A stretch of 64,000 nucleotides of DNA, taken from positions 33,382,455 to 33,446,454 of the forward strand of contig CM039131.1 in the NCBI GenBank assembly GCA_022036555.1, read 5' to 3'. Under the pieces are notes generated by a model. It was not told the DNA's origin, did not search any database, and saw only the letters and a program-made list of their open reading frames with translations. Origin of the DNA: Microstegium vimineum (taxonomy: Eukaryota; Streptophyta; Magnoliopsida; Poales; Poaceae). A program made the position numbers and the translations under genes. Position 1 is the stretch's first letter, and the number at the start of each line of letters is the position of its first letter. Shown here piece by piece: positions 1-11,784 of the stretch.

Positions 1-1208
1 GGCATGAGGTGTGCAGGATGCCGTTTTCGCCCATGAATGTCGTCGTCTTTCCGGCCACATCTCTAGGAGTCGCCTGAACTTCTCGTGCAACTTTGGGGCA
101 ATGTGTGGATCGTAACCAGCGGCCGCAACGAGGAGGAGGCCAAGATGATCCGCCTCATACTCCTGCATGGCGTTGATGGTGTAGGATAGGAAAGAAATAA
201 TATCAATATATTTATGCAAAAAAATAATAAACAATCATACCAATATATAGTACTCTCTCCGTAATACAGTGCATTTTAAGTTTTTAACATTCCAAATTTG
301 TGCTTAAGTATAATATACATTCTAGAGAACAAGAATCAGTTTTACATTAAATACTTTTTATTAATCAACCCAATCACCATTAACTACGTGTGTCTGATTA
401 GGAAATATAATGGAGTATATGCATCATTTATGTTCTCTTAATTTATCTTAAAATTCATAGAATATATTTTTCGTTATAAATTATAAGTCGCTTTGACTTT
501 TTTTTATACTTTAATTTAGCTCTGTATATAATAATATATATGTTTAGATATATAGCAAAATGGATAGAAAAAGAATAGAGGAAGCAATACTGAAAGGAGT
601 AGTGCTACCTGAAGTACGAGGGGCGTAGGAAGATGAATTCCCAATTGTCCTCCGTGAATCTGTCCCGCGGCACGTTGAGCAGGTCTGCAGCGAAGTTGAC
701 GAGGAAGCACGCCCAAAACCTTTTGCGCCGCGTCTTGTGGACGTGCCTCGCCATCACATGTGCGACCTCGTGCCCGAGCACCGCAGCGACGTCGGCGTCC
801 GTGCGCATGTATTTGAGGAACCCGGTAGACACCGTGAGGAGGATGCCATTGTGACTGCTATACGCATTTGGGACTTTCTCATCCACAACAACGTCGACTC
901 TCCAGTCAAAGCCCCCGCCATTCACAGGACCAAAACAAAAACGAGATTTGTCGCCGTCGCCCGTGGCGATGAGATGAGCGGCGATGCGGCGCACCCGAAT
1001 GGTCTGGGGGTGGTTCGGCGGGAGCAGATGGCGGGTCGCGCTCGTGTTGGCCGTGGTGGCATCGAGAGGGTTGCCAACCAAACTGTCGACAATGGACGAC
1101 GCAGCGGCAGCCGCACCAGCGCATGCTGGAAACGCTTTCCTGATGATGCTGTGCCTGTGCCAGTGCCAGCGCCAGCAAAACTCTAGAGAAGCCTCGCCCC
1201 GGCCCCAT
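1..1208 (-). CDS. M48-family zinc metallopeptidase (OMA1-like), partial at left edge
   Basis: Two coding blocks are visible. The upstream block (about 1170 down to 611) contains VRRIAAHLIA, VDEKVPNAY and the zinc site HEVAHVMARH (HExxH, about 750-785), and ends at a good donor (cag/gtagca, 611/610). The second block (about 190 down to 1) contains QEYEADHLGLLL, the third zinc-ligand helix of M48, followed by AAAGYDP. Family knowledge: OMA1-type proteases act in mitochondrial inner-membrane quality control. Oddities: no in-frame Met lies near the TATA-like stretch at 1207-1225; no AG acceptor is visible directly before the second block; and after LLEM the expected C-terminal pattern is better matched in another frame. 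It may be a degenerate paralogue. Domain identity is secure; gene integrity is not. Confidence 0.6.
249..420. mobile_element. Stowaway-like MITE remnant in intron of the M48 gene
   Basis: The left end reads tactctctccgtaatac, like the CTCCCTCCGT end of grass Stowaway elements, and ggagtata at about 412-419 could be a degenerate opposite end. The rest of this intron (about 191-610) is AT-rich without other recognisable content. Confidence 0.35.
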
Positions 1209-1741
1209 ATATTATATAATATATATTTTGTAATCCGAGTTTGATTCAATTCCGCATCCACACGACAGCCGGTCGTAACCTTTCTCTCTCTTTTCTTGAG
1301 CAAATACCTCTTGGATACTAACAAGCCAGCGTCTACGGGAACTTCCAGAATCTGAAGGTCTGATGCCCTGCCTCATGCCACAAAATCTCTCTGTAGGAAC
1401 TGCCAATTGACTTTGGACCCGACTACATCATTCAAAAACGATGACCTACATTCCTACACTGTAGTTGCAAATAGATTATATAGAAGAAAACAGAAAAGCG
1501 ACGCTACAGTGTTTTTTTTTGGGGGGGGTGCTTTAATGCCACATTGCTGACAATCAACCCAGCATGTACCAACAACAGTTGAGCATATATCAACTGTTCC
1601 ATCATGTCAATTAAGCTATCCGCGACCGAATCTACATAACTGAACCAAAACAATCTACAAAAAGGGGCATGACAGAATCTATATAATTGTCTGCTCAACA
1701 AATGTGCATGGCAAACAGCCATCTGGTTTACATCCCAGATT

Positions 1742-4504
1742 TCACCTCTGGGCTCCTCTGGTTTGGTCATAGGTGCTAGGATATGGTGCTGCCGGTGGTG
1801 GTGGTGGTGGAGGTGCTTGCGCTGCATTTGCAGTGGCACTGCTCGGCTGAACTTGCCCAGTAGGATATCCAGCACTACCAGCTGCGCCATACAGGCTTGC
1901 GGCATCTGCAGCTGCACCACTGCTTGGCTGCGGAGGTACGCCGTAGGAATAATTGGGCGCTGCACTTTGCGCATAACCTGCAACTGGATAGCCGGAGTAA
2001 CCTGCATATGTGTAAGCCGTGGCAGCATCATAACCATAGGTGTATGCTCCAGCCTGGGTTCCTTGTTGATATGCTCCAGCTTGGGTTCCCTGCTGATATG
2101 CCCCAGCTTGGGCTCCCTGCTGATATGCCTCAGCTTGGGTTCCCTGCTGATATGCCCCAGCCTGGGCTCCCTGCTGATATGCCCCAGCCTGGCTCCCTGA
2201 TGATATGCCCCAGCCTGGGCTCCCTGCTGATATGCCCCAGCCTGCTGATATGCCCCTGCCTGCTGATATGCCCCAGCCTGGGCTCCCTGCTGATATGCCG
2301 AGGGGTAACTGCCATATGCACCTGCATATGGGTCTGTAGCTGCTGCTGAAACTGCTGTAGCTTGAGCTGTCCCAGGCTGTGAAGCTGACACCTGTGCACC
2401 AGCAGCATGTGCCGCTGCTTGAGCTGCAGCTGCTGTTCATTGAGAAAAAAAAGGATGGAAATAAAATATTAGAGTATGGTATTATGCAATTAAGGAGTAA
2501 TACATGTATATCTCAAGAAAAATCATGCAGTGCAGAAAATTAATCATTTCAATTTCTCGTAAATTGCGTATGCAAAGTTCTCTCTATATAGACTGGAGAC
2601 CTTGAGCAGCAGTTTACTATTGTCCTATCTTCCAGCTATGATATTTTAGCCGAAATTAAAAAGTTTGTGATATAGAAATTGGCAAAGCTTAGGCAACATC
2701 TCCTCAGGTAAGGTTGAAAAAGAAAACCTATCACACATGTCAGCTACCAAAAGCTTCCAGTTAAGCTGCACCACGAAATCAGGTGTAGCAAAGTTGCTAG
2801 ATAAGTTGAAGCTTAGTTTAGGCCAATCACTTATGGTGCCATATGGCTAATAATAGATTAGTATGCGCTAAGTGCAATAAAATCATTGGACAATTTCGAA
2901 GGATTGATACATAACTTATGCCTACCTTTCTAGACTGTAAAGACCACAATTATTCATTTCCAGAGGAAAAGATACCTATGTATATGCTGTGTAACAGCAA
3001 TGAACTATAATGAGAACCAGTCAATATAATGGCAGTGGTTACTACACATTGTACTAAGCTGCTAACACAGAATGTGGAATGATGAGCAATAGATTCAGTT
3101 TGTTGCTATATCTACTGTCAAACTGGATATCAAACTCGACTTTCCGAAAGCAATATGTATGTAACTGTAATACTGTATTGCATTATTAAATTAAAAAGGT
3201 CACCACTCATGACTTTTTTCTCGAACACGCAGGAGACACCACTCATGACTCATGAGTACATTTATTTCATTTGTTGACTAACGATTTTTCCCATTCCAAC
3301 TGCAATCCATGGTGAGATATTAAATAGGCCTGGAGTTCAGCCTGTTGGTGGTGAGATATTAAATAGGCCTGCAGTTCAGCCTGTTGGGGATCTATGGGCC
3401 ATGGAACTTCTATGCGGAAACCCAGATTCGCCTTACTACCCTCCGCTCCTACTAAGACGGTAAGACCTACAAATGACAATATCACACTGCAAATTCTGAT
3501 GAAAGTAGGGAAATCAGGATTCAGATGGGCAACCTATGAACTCAGTTTTGAGATTCACACTACTAGGACAAAAACCTAGCAGTCTTCACAAACTAAACAC
3601 AAAACAGATGGAATAGAAATAATACTGCTTCCATCTAGAGTACAGCCCAGTAAGGTTCAACTCAAAATCAAACAATTACGGGAATGAGGATAACTTGCAG
3701 GCCAACATCAAGAGGATGGGAATATTTACCCTGTGCCCGTCTTTCAGCATTTGCCACATCACCACGTAACTTCTCAGCTTGTTTAGTCATGGTTATCAAG
3801 TTCATTTCCATTGTCCGCATCTGCTCAACTTGCTTGACGTTTGTGTTTTTCTCAAACTCGAATTGACATCTTCCAATGGGAAGGGAAAACACAGACATAT
3901 TAACGCAAAGCTCAGGCAGTTGCAAAAAAAAAATGTAAGGAAGGAACATTGTCACAAACCGTAAATTATGATGCTCTTTCCGTAGCCCATCTAGCTCAGA
4001 AAGCAATTCAGGAAGGCTTTTACCATCACCAGAGGCAGAGAGTTTCTGTAATTCTTTAGTCACATTCTCTATCTCAAGTGTTAGCATCTGCCTTTCAGTA
4101 ATAAGTCTCTTTGCCTCCATATGCACTTGGTGAAGCTCCTTCTTCACTGCATCACCACTATGTATGTCTGCCTCCATTAATCGGATTCTCTCCAACAAGT
4201 CTCTAATCTGCAAATCACTCTCTGTCTGAACTTCACCTAGGTGGGTGCGGATAATTTGCATCTCTTCCTCCGTATCAACAATGTCCTGCCTCAAGACCAC
4301 ATGGCTTGATGCTAACCGTTGATTCTCCATGATAAGCTTTTCCACTTCTGCAGTTTGCATGGCAAGCTTGTTCTCCAGCATCTCCAGTGTGGATGAAGAC
4401 TCCAAAGGTGAGTGGCTAGAGAGGCTGCCTCCAGCGAAGGAACCATAGCGCAAAAGAGCCGGAGCTTGGGCAGTCAGGCCATCTAGGTGTCCACGGTGAG
4501 CCAT
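1742..4504 (-). CDS. FLX-like coiled-coil protein (FLOWERING LOCUS C EXPRESSOR-like), frameshifted in C-terminal repeats
   Basis: Coding exons 4504-3960, 3869-3730 and 2432-1742. Start chosen at MAHRGHLDGL; a ttttcag acceptor 5 bases upstream shows a 5'UTR intron whose donor is probably at 5057 (ccg/gtgaga). The protein has an N-terminal linker, then a long coiled coil (LEMLENKLAMQTAEVEKL to ELDGLRKEHHNL, continued by FEFEKNTNVKQVEQMRTMEM). The low-complexity tail is made of GAYQQGAQA-type repeats, then YTYGYDAATAYTYAGYSGYP and a proline run, ending TRGAQR. Plant FLX/FLX-like proteins share this coiled-coil-plus-Gly/Tyr-tail plan; FLX promotes FRIGIDA-dependent FLC expression in Arabidopsis, but the role of grass FLX-like members is not inferred here. 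One repeat unit is 26 rather than 27 bp (2175-2200), so the tail is only in frame if one base is restored. Confidence 0.8.
2041..2314 (-). repeat. 27-bp coding minisatellite in the FLX-like gene
   Basis: Tandem copies of a 27-bp unit encode GAYQQGAQA. About eight copies are full length, two are shortened in frame to 18 bp (GAYQQA, about 2228-2263), and one is 26 bp (2175-2200, cctggctcc where its neighbours have cctgggctcc). Confidence 0.85.
3311..3388. repeat. Tandem duplication, 2 x 39 bp, in FLX-like intron
   Basis: The unit beginning ggtgagatattaaataggcc occurs at 3311-3349 and again at 3350-3388 with one difference (tggagttc versus tgcagttc). It lies in the long intron between 2433 and 3729; the rest of that intron shows nothing recognisable. 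Confidence 0.85.
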
Positions 4505-5419
4505 TATCCTGAAAATACAAATATTGTAAGGGAAGATGAAAATAAAAGGTGCTTTCAACAAATGCAAGTAACAAATAAACACATATAATTACACAGGACA
4601 ATTAACATGGCACTGCCAGAGATTACAAAAGGGTTTAGCAAATTCCACACTCAGTATTTTATTTGAAAGATTGCAGCTACTACCTGCTAGCGTACTACTA
4701 TCCAAGGAAAGCAGGAAAAGAAAAACTACAATATAATCAACGCAGCTGAAGGACATTGCATTGATACAATTAGTGCAGGTACGTAAACATCCCATATAGG
4801 TTCCAAAAAGCGGCACTAAGTGCACGCTTTAGCGCGCTGAAACCCTAAGCGGACAGGCAACGCTTCGCTTTGGGGCATAAGCCCTCCCAAAGCGGCGGGA
4901 TCGATATGGTGGAGCAGCGGCTGCTGGCTCCCGCCTGGCGAGGGCGCGAGGCGACTGGCGGGAGGGGGAGACGCTGACGACGCTGCTGAGCCTCCGCAAA
5001 ACGCGCTATGAGAGAGCTGCGAGAGATGGAGGAACTGAAAAAAAGTAGATCTCACCGGCTCCTTCTCCCTTCTCACGCGAGATGGACGCCGCTGCCCCTG
5101 AATCCACGCGCTGCGGCTCCTCCTCCCTCCTCACGCACGTAGCCGGCGACGGAGAAGAAGCCCGGCGGCCAGGAACGACGGAGGGAGTCGAAACGGCGCA
5201 GGAGGCGAGGGGGAGAGGCGGAGGCGGCGGAGGCGTGCCGTGCTCCTGCGCGAGACGCGGGATCCCGGTGTCCTCTCCAAAGAGCGATGGGGTGGGCTAA
5301 GGGATAGAACAAAATGTATAAACAAATAAAAAAAGGAAACAGGGGTATCATAGAAATTTCAGTCCAAAGTTTTTACCATATTCACCACTCCACTTTTAAA
5401 CCTGCTCGTTTACACGAGA

Positions 5420-5600
5420 TAGAGTGAGAGCATATTTGGATTCCCTTAGCAAATTGATAAATTGGTTTTGGTAAAAACATGTGAGGCAGAAAATGACAAA
5501 AGAGCAAAAAAATTCTACTTTTCATTTTCACTTTGGAGTGGCAAATAGAAAATCCTCCCAGTCTTACCCCTCCCCCTTGTGAAGCAAAGAAACATTTTAC
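5420..5600. mobile_element. Fragment of the same MITE family as 6530-6898
   Basis: The stretch from gcatatttggattccc through aaatgacaaaagagc and ctttggagtggcaaatag to cccctccc follows, in the same order, the left half of the complete element at 6530-6898. The right terminus is missing. Confidence 0.6.
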
Positions 5601-6169
5601 AAGGTCGTGAAGCTGGAAAATTTTCTTATGAAATTGCAAAGGAACATTTTTATAGCTAAGTATGTTTGGCACTAGCAGCAGTATAGGCCCATGCATCTCT
5701 AAAACAAAAAATGTCGTTTGGGTACTTATTTATATGTGGTAGATGTGAGTAAAGTTCTTCACGAATCCGTATATGTTTTGTTAATTGTTTATATTATTAT
5801 TTACGAATATAACAGCGCCAGCGGTGTTGGAAAAAAATTATGCTCCATGAAATGAGAGAAGAAAAGCCATCGGCGCTTCCATGTTCCGAGGGTAACTTAA
5901 CAATTATGATATAATATTTTTTCTCATAACAAAACAAATAATATAAGTCAGTTATGAGCCCCAGAAACCATCTACCCAACATATTCAAATATTTTAAACC
6001 TTGACGCTCCTGTTAGCCTCAATGTTTCTCTTTTTTTATCTCTCTTACGTGAATAATCTGAATTGTTTAACTCCTTTGGATGCATTGCACAACCAATCAG
6101 GCCATGCTAGAACATCTTTCTATTTTGCATAGTGTGTCCTGCATAGTGGGTGTTTATATGCATTCAAAA

Positions 6170-6385
6170 TTCTAAAACTTTACAATATTCTCCGTCACAT
6201 TAATCTTTGTATGCATATATGGAGTATTAAATAGAGGTAAAAAATAATTAATTGTACAATTTGTCTGTAATTTACGAGACGGATCTTTTAAGCCTAGTTT
6301 ACTATATGGTTGAACAATAATTATCAAATATAAACAAAAGTGATAGTGTCTTTTTTCTATAAGTTTTTTCATCTAAACACAAGTC
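6170..6385. mobile_element. Grass hAT-type MITE-like fragment (tttacgagacggatct type)
   Basis: It contains blocks typical of a very common grass MITE: ccgtcacattaatctttg, ggagtattaaatagag, taattgtacaatt, tttacgagacggatctttt, agcctagttta. Termini are not clear. The elements at 57432-57776 and 61838-62326 share the same style of internal sequence. Confidence 0.5.
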
Positions 6386-6529
6386 TAAAATCCATTTATA
6401 TGTTGATGTGAGGGGCATGGATGTTCACTTATACTGCGGGTGCTCTAATCTAGGAGGAAGACAATGGCAGGGAGGAAACCAAACACCCCCCCCCCCCCCC
6501 CTCCTTCTCTGTATATTTTTTGTTATTTA

Positions 6530-6898
6530 GGGGGTGTTTGGATCCCTTGGCAAATTGGTAAATTGGCAAAAGAGCAAAAGAATTGCTACTTTTTGGCAAA
6601 TGAATCCAAACATGCAAGACAAAAAATGACAAAAGAGCAAAAATTTGTCATTTGTCATTTGCCACTTTGGAGTGGCAAATAAAGGCAAATAGAAAATTCT
6701 TCCACTCATACCCCTCCCTCTTATGAATGACATGTGAATGAGTGTAATTATTAGGGATATAATTGTCTTTGTATGTGTCATTTGTCATTTTCCATTTGCC
6801 ATTTGCCAAGGGATCCAAACACCCTCGAGTGGCAAAAGATTTGCCAAATTCATTTGTCATTTACCATTTGCCATTTGCCAAAGGATCCAAACACCCCC
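6530..6898. mobile_element. MITE with ggggg-tgtttggatcc termini and TTA target duplication
   Basis: The left end gggggtgtttggatccc is mirrored at the right by ggatccaaacaccccc (6883-6898). Both sides are flanked by TTA (6527-6529 and 6899-6901), as for PIF/Harbinger-Tourist elements. The interior carries repeated tttgccatttgcc blocks. A second copy of the right end (ggatccaaacaccctc, about 6811-6826) lies inside, so the terminus has been duplicated. Confidence 0.75.
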
Positions 6899-7244
6899 TT
6901 AGTTTATGTGCCCGGAGTTTGGCTACATTTGTAAAAACTATTACAAATATCTATATCTCTAAATAAATTTATTATAAAAATATTTCACCGTCGATTTAAT
7001 AATATTAATTAATCATATATCATAAATATTTAAAAATGACTAAATTTAGTTAGAGTTATTTCAGAACGACAGTTACACAAACGTCATTAGTCGTCTATTG
7101 GCAGCTTCAACATGCAGTTCCGGGCCTAAGGTTACGTCTAGTACGTTTAAACACCAACCAAACAAAGATGGGTTAATTGTGAAATGAATATTTCCAATAC
7201 TTTTTTTAGAAAATAGCATTTTTTTTGTTTTAATCTGGTATAAT

Positions 7245-7501
7245 ATACTCCATCTATCATAAATTATAAGTTATTTATTTTAAGAGTGAAAACATCTCAA
7301 ATTTTACCAATTTTATATAATAAAGTAATAACATTTATGATATCAAATAAATACTATTAGATTCTTTATTAATTATGTTTTTATAATATATTTATTTGAT
7401 GTCATAACTTTTTTTTATATAATTATGGTCAAACTTAAGATGTTTTGACTTTGCAAGAAAAGTTAAAATAACTAATATAATTTAGATGGAGAGGGAGTAC
7501 A
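7245..7501. mobile_element. Stowaway-type MITE
   Basis: The left end tactccatctatcataaattataag is inversely repeated at the right by aatttagatggagaggga-gta, with TA at both borders. The interior is AT-rich. This matches Tc1/Mariner-type (Stowaway) MITEs. Confidence 0.7.
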
Positions 7502-7859
7502 TAAATTGTATAAAGTGTATTTAACAGATAAAAAGTCTGTAACATAAAGTCTTGATTGATAATAATTCTAAGAGGCAGGCTAGTCTCGTTGTCCAGCTCA
7601 ACTCTTGATCGATATCGGGAGTACATGTCACTGTCTCCACAGAAAAAATGAAGTAGGGGAAAAAAGCGGCTGCCGATTTTTCTTCGGCTGGGTCCATTGA
7701 TCGCCAGACGCACAGCCAGAAATCTACAAACAGGCACATTACCCTTCCCAAGTGTAAAACTACAAGTCTACAACGTCCATAGGACCATAACAATAAGGGT
7801 CCGAGAAACTGGAATCGCACAAAATCCTTTGGCTGAATTCTGATCGTAACGAATGTTTG

Positions 7860-8430
7860 TTTTTCTAAAAAAGTCAAAAATAAAAATATAGTTAAAAAAA
7901 ATCTGAAGTTTTTGTGGACAAAGAACAACAACCTATTTTAACTTGTCCTGCTTGAGAAAGATTAACTGAAAAAACTGAAAAAAATATGAGATAGGTGACA
8001 AGAATCAGAATCTGGCGAAACCACCTTCTTGCCGTTTCTCTCGCTCAGTACAAAAGTGGAACGTTTCTCCCATGAAACGTTCCAGCATTCACCCGTTTGT
8101 AGCCATTTCGACCGTTCCACCTGAGAATTGGATCCATGAATTTTTTTTTCTAAAAAAGTCATATAAATAAAAATATAGTTCAAAAAAATTCTGAAGTTTT
8201 TGTCGACAAAGAACAACAACCTATTTTAACTTGTCCTGCTTGAGAAAGATTAACTGAAAAAACTGAAAAATATGAGATAGGTGACAAGAATCATAATCTG
8301 GCGAAACCACCTTGCCGTTTCTCTCACTCAGTACAAAAGTAGGAAACGTTTCTCCCATGAAACGTCCAGCATTCACCCGTTTGTAGCCATTTCTACTGTT
8401 CCACCTGAGAATTGGATCCATAACCACACA
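7860..8430. repeat. Direct tandem duplication of about 290 bp
   Basis: The block ttctaaaaaagtca... tctgaagtttttgt... gacaaagaacaacaacc... cacccgtttgtagccattt... gaattggatcca occurs at about 7860-8145 and again at about 8148-8425, with a small number of substitutions and indels. No coding sequence is recognised in either copy. The sequence between it and the IDH gene (8430-8799) is probably the IDH 3' region. Confidence 0.85.
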
Positions 8431-8799
8431 TGCCAAACAGACCCTAAGTCTCAGGGAATAATCAAAAGAGAGCTCAATGTAGTGGCAACCATGGACCAAA
8501 GCTCCAATCTGAGAGCCAACTCTCAAATCATGTTATTTTGAGACTTGCCATCCATTCCCTTTGGCTTTTGCAACTCAAGGTCTTCCACCTTGATAAGTAC
8601 AAAGTATCACGTGAACAACAATCATCGTGGGTTCCTCCATATTATTTCTAAACAAAATCTGAAACAAGGGATACCTTGTAACCCGTGAAAATATGAAGCA
8701 ATCTAAATCTATGTAAGAAGACAAATGACACTCAGGAGTCAAGACTAGCCAACTAGTCACCCCAAAGAATTAACTTTTTTTCAGGCGTGCACCAGGAAT

Positions 8800-11784
8800 C
8801 TAATCCAGACTGGCAATCACAGCATCGGTAACTTCCTGGGTGGTGCTGCTACCGCCCAAATCCTTTGTTCTGTACGTGCCTTCTTCAATGACACGCTCCA
8901 CCGCTGTCTCCAGCCGGTCAGCGAATGATGGGAACTGCAAATGCCTCAACATCATAGCAGATGACAAAAGCAGTGCAACAGGGTTTGCTTTCTTCTGCTC
9001 CACAATGTTCTCGTTTCCAACATTTCCTGCTGAAGCACCTTGCTCAAAGACAGCATAGTCCTGACCCACATTGCCTAGAACACAATGCAGTACCGAGGAT
9101 TAGTAGGCTGAGCATCAAACTTATTCCAACTCAAAATTAATTAAAAGTGCCAAGAGATGCTCCATATGCAACAAAGTTTTTACAAATATGTAACAATGTA
9201 GGCACAGAGGGAGATAAGTCATGCCCCAAATATTATTTCTGTAACGAATTACAAAAATGGAACAATACCAGAACCATTTTAGTCAGAGGGGAAAACCACA
9301 AATAATAAAGAATGAGTTGCAACCCCTACCTCCAGGCATGATGCCTGTCCCTCCAACAATACCTGCAGCCGTGTTAGCCACCAAATTGCCATAAAGATTA
9401 GGCGTAACCTACAAAAAGAAAAAGAAAATAAGTTTCAAACCTGCAAGCAATCCTAATCCAAGGCGTATTTGCAAGGAAGCATTAGAGAAAATTAGGAAAT
9501 CAGAAAAAGAAATGAGACGACAAATAGAAAAGACGCTTAGTAAGGACATGCTTTTTATATTGCATTTTGCTTAGCTTGGCAATGATGTGCTTGCGTCACT
9601 TAAATACTGTAAACTAGTCACAAATCTTATAAACTCTCAAGAATATCAATTTCCATTCCTTAACAACAATGGTATTTCGATTACCCCAATATATCTTGGT
9701 TTTGTATGTCTCAGAGAAACATTATCTTTATCACATGGCAAGCTCGGTACTCAAGCAGAGCATTCCTATAATTTCTCACATTCTGAAGGCAGTTCCAAAC
9801 TCCCACAAGCCACAAGTTTGCTAGTTTCACCGCCAAAAAAAGGATATCCAATTTTTCAATAAAGAAAAAGGAGCAAAGGGTTACTGTTTACAAAAAAAAA
9901 ATACATATGCTTAAATTTGTAAAGTTCAGGAACTGTTCTTCTAGCAAGATCAAACAATTCTATAATAATGACTATTCAATAGTTCTATAATTTTGGCATT
10001 GGAACCACTACTTTGCAGCTCAAGTACTCAACAATACAAACAAACATTTGATAGTGTAAAATTGTACAATGCACATGCAAATGAACTCGGTGCAGAACAG
10101 AAAAATATAATCCAAGGTTTGCTTGAAGAAAATGTGATAATCCTAATTAAATGGCATATATACAGAAAAGTGCCCATAAATTTAGATACATACCATGACA
10201 TCAAATTGTTCTGGCTTTGAAACAAGTTGCATAGAGCAGTTGTCAACAATCATTTCACTGTACTGAATACCAGGATACTTTGAAGCAACCTCGCGGCAAG
10301 ACTCCAAGAACAAACCATCGGCAAGCTTCATAATGTTTGCTTTATGCACTGCAGTGACTTTCTTTCGGTTGTTAAGGTAAGCATACTCGAACGCATATTT
10401 GGCAATCCTCTCAGAGCAAAACTTTGTGATCACCTAGGAAATCCATTCAGTAAGAGTAATAATGGAAGAAAGGTTCAGATAATAAGAACTAAAGAGGATC
10501 ACAAACACTAAATTAGTGGATTCTATTCCAACAACAGTTTCTTGAGCTAAGTCTCAAAGGAACTCATGGCGCAAAGCATAGGAGAAAATTGCTTAAATGG
10601 CTTAGCGCAAAGCATAGGAGAAAATTGCTTAAATGGCTTAACCCAAAGAAAGAAATATATAACAAGTAACAAGACATGAAAAATGTGGATCATTGAGTAA
10701 AGACAGTACGTGCACATATTACTCACGTCTTGGCAATATATATGTGTGTGTGAATCAATAAATGAACACAGTGAATATAACCCAATTCCCTACTGTTCAA
10801 ACATTTGAACATGATGTTAAGCTCATGGCATGTCCTATAGCTGCAGGCTGCAGCTGCAACCTTTCGAAACATAAAATGCCCATTACAGTGATACAAGCTA
10901 TTGAGCAAAAATAAAAACTAATCTACTTTCCTAAAGAAATTTTGGTGATCACCAATTCAGATGAAACCAAGTTCGTGCTGATTGAACTAATAAGCTAACA
11001 ACATCACTTCCATTGCAAATAGATCATGGGAGTATTCAAATGGTGGTAAATTATATTAATAAAAAAAGCTGTTTTGTCATTTACGTGAAAACCATGACCT
11101 GCAAAATGTACCAATTTTAATACGTACGCGGAAGTATTAGGCGGCCCCACGAATTTTACATAATACATATATCGGGAAAATCATCATAAACATGAAACGC
11201 ACATAACCGATCCCCCCCAACCCCAACCGAAGACTCCATCGTACCTTGAGGCTCTCAACGACCCCGGGCACGACCTCGTGCTCGAGCCCCGAGTACTCGC
11301 CCTCGGTGTTCTCCCTGATGACGACGATGTCGACACCCTCGTGCCTGGTGGGCAGGCCGGGGAGGTTGGAGCAGTGGACGAGCGAGGCGTAGAGGTCGAG
11401 CTCCTTGCGCAGCTGCATGTTGAGTGAGGAGACCCCGCCGCCGACGGGCGTGGCGAGCCCGCCCTTGATGCAGACCTTGTTGCGGCGGATGGACTCGATG
11501 ACGGCGGGCGGGACCGTGGGCATGTCGCCGTGGACGTCGTAGGACTCGAAGTAGACGGGCGCGTGCATCGCCTCCATGACCTGCCGCACGGCGCCCGTGA
11601 CGAGGGGCCCGATCCCGTCGCCCGGGATGAGCGTGACGGCGCGCGGGGTGCCGTCCCCGGGCCGGGGCATGTAGGTCACCGTGCGCCGCGCGAGGCCGCC
11701 GCCGTGGCCCGGGAGGGGCTGCGGCGGCGGCGGGGAGGAGGCGGATACGAGGCGGCGCAGGAGAGGGGCGGATCGCCGCGCCAT
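8800..11784 (-). CDS. IDH1: NAD-dependent isocitrate dehydrogenase, regulatory subunit (mitochondrial)
   Basis: Exons 11784-11245, 10433-10194, 9408-9330 and 9074-8800 give 1134 nt (377 aa plus stop), all with GT-AG junctions. The N-terminus (MARRSAPLLRRLVSAS) is Arg/Ser-rich, as expected of a mitochondrial presequence. Recognisable family blocks are TLIPGDGIGP (about residues 52-61), IKGGLATPVGGG, LNMQLRKELDLYA, IVVIRENTEGEYSGLEHE, VTAVHKANIMKLADG, VDNCSMQLV, TPNLYGNLVANTAAG, FEQGASAGNVG and the C-terminal DLGGSSTTQEVTDAVIASLD. Together these identify the plant IDH regulatory type, which partners a catalytic subunit to convert isocitrate to 2-oxoglutarate in the TCA cycle. Length is normal and no lesion is seen. 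The regulatory-versus-catalytic assignment rests on remembered plant IDH1/IDH2 sequences. Confidence 0.95.
10569..10640. repeat. Tandem duplication, 2 x 36 bp, in IDH intron 1
   Basis: The unit starting gcgcaaagcataggagaaaa is repeated immediately (10569-10604 and 10605-10640). The rest of this intron (10434-11244) shows only AT-rich sequence with a short tg run near 10741. Confidence 0.85.

Noticed and set aside
2041..2314. CRISPR-like array
   Set aside because: Contiguous 27-bp repeats without spacers, in frame, inside a plant coding exon: a minisatellite.
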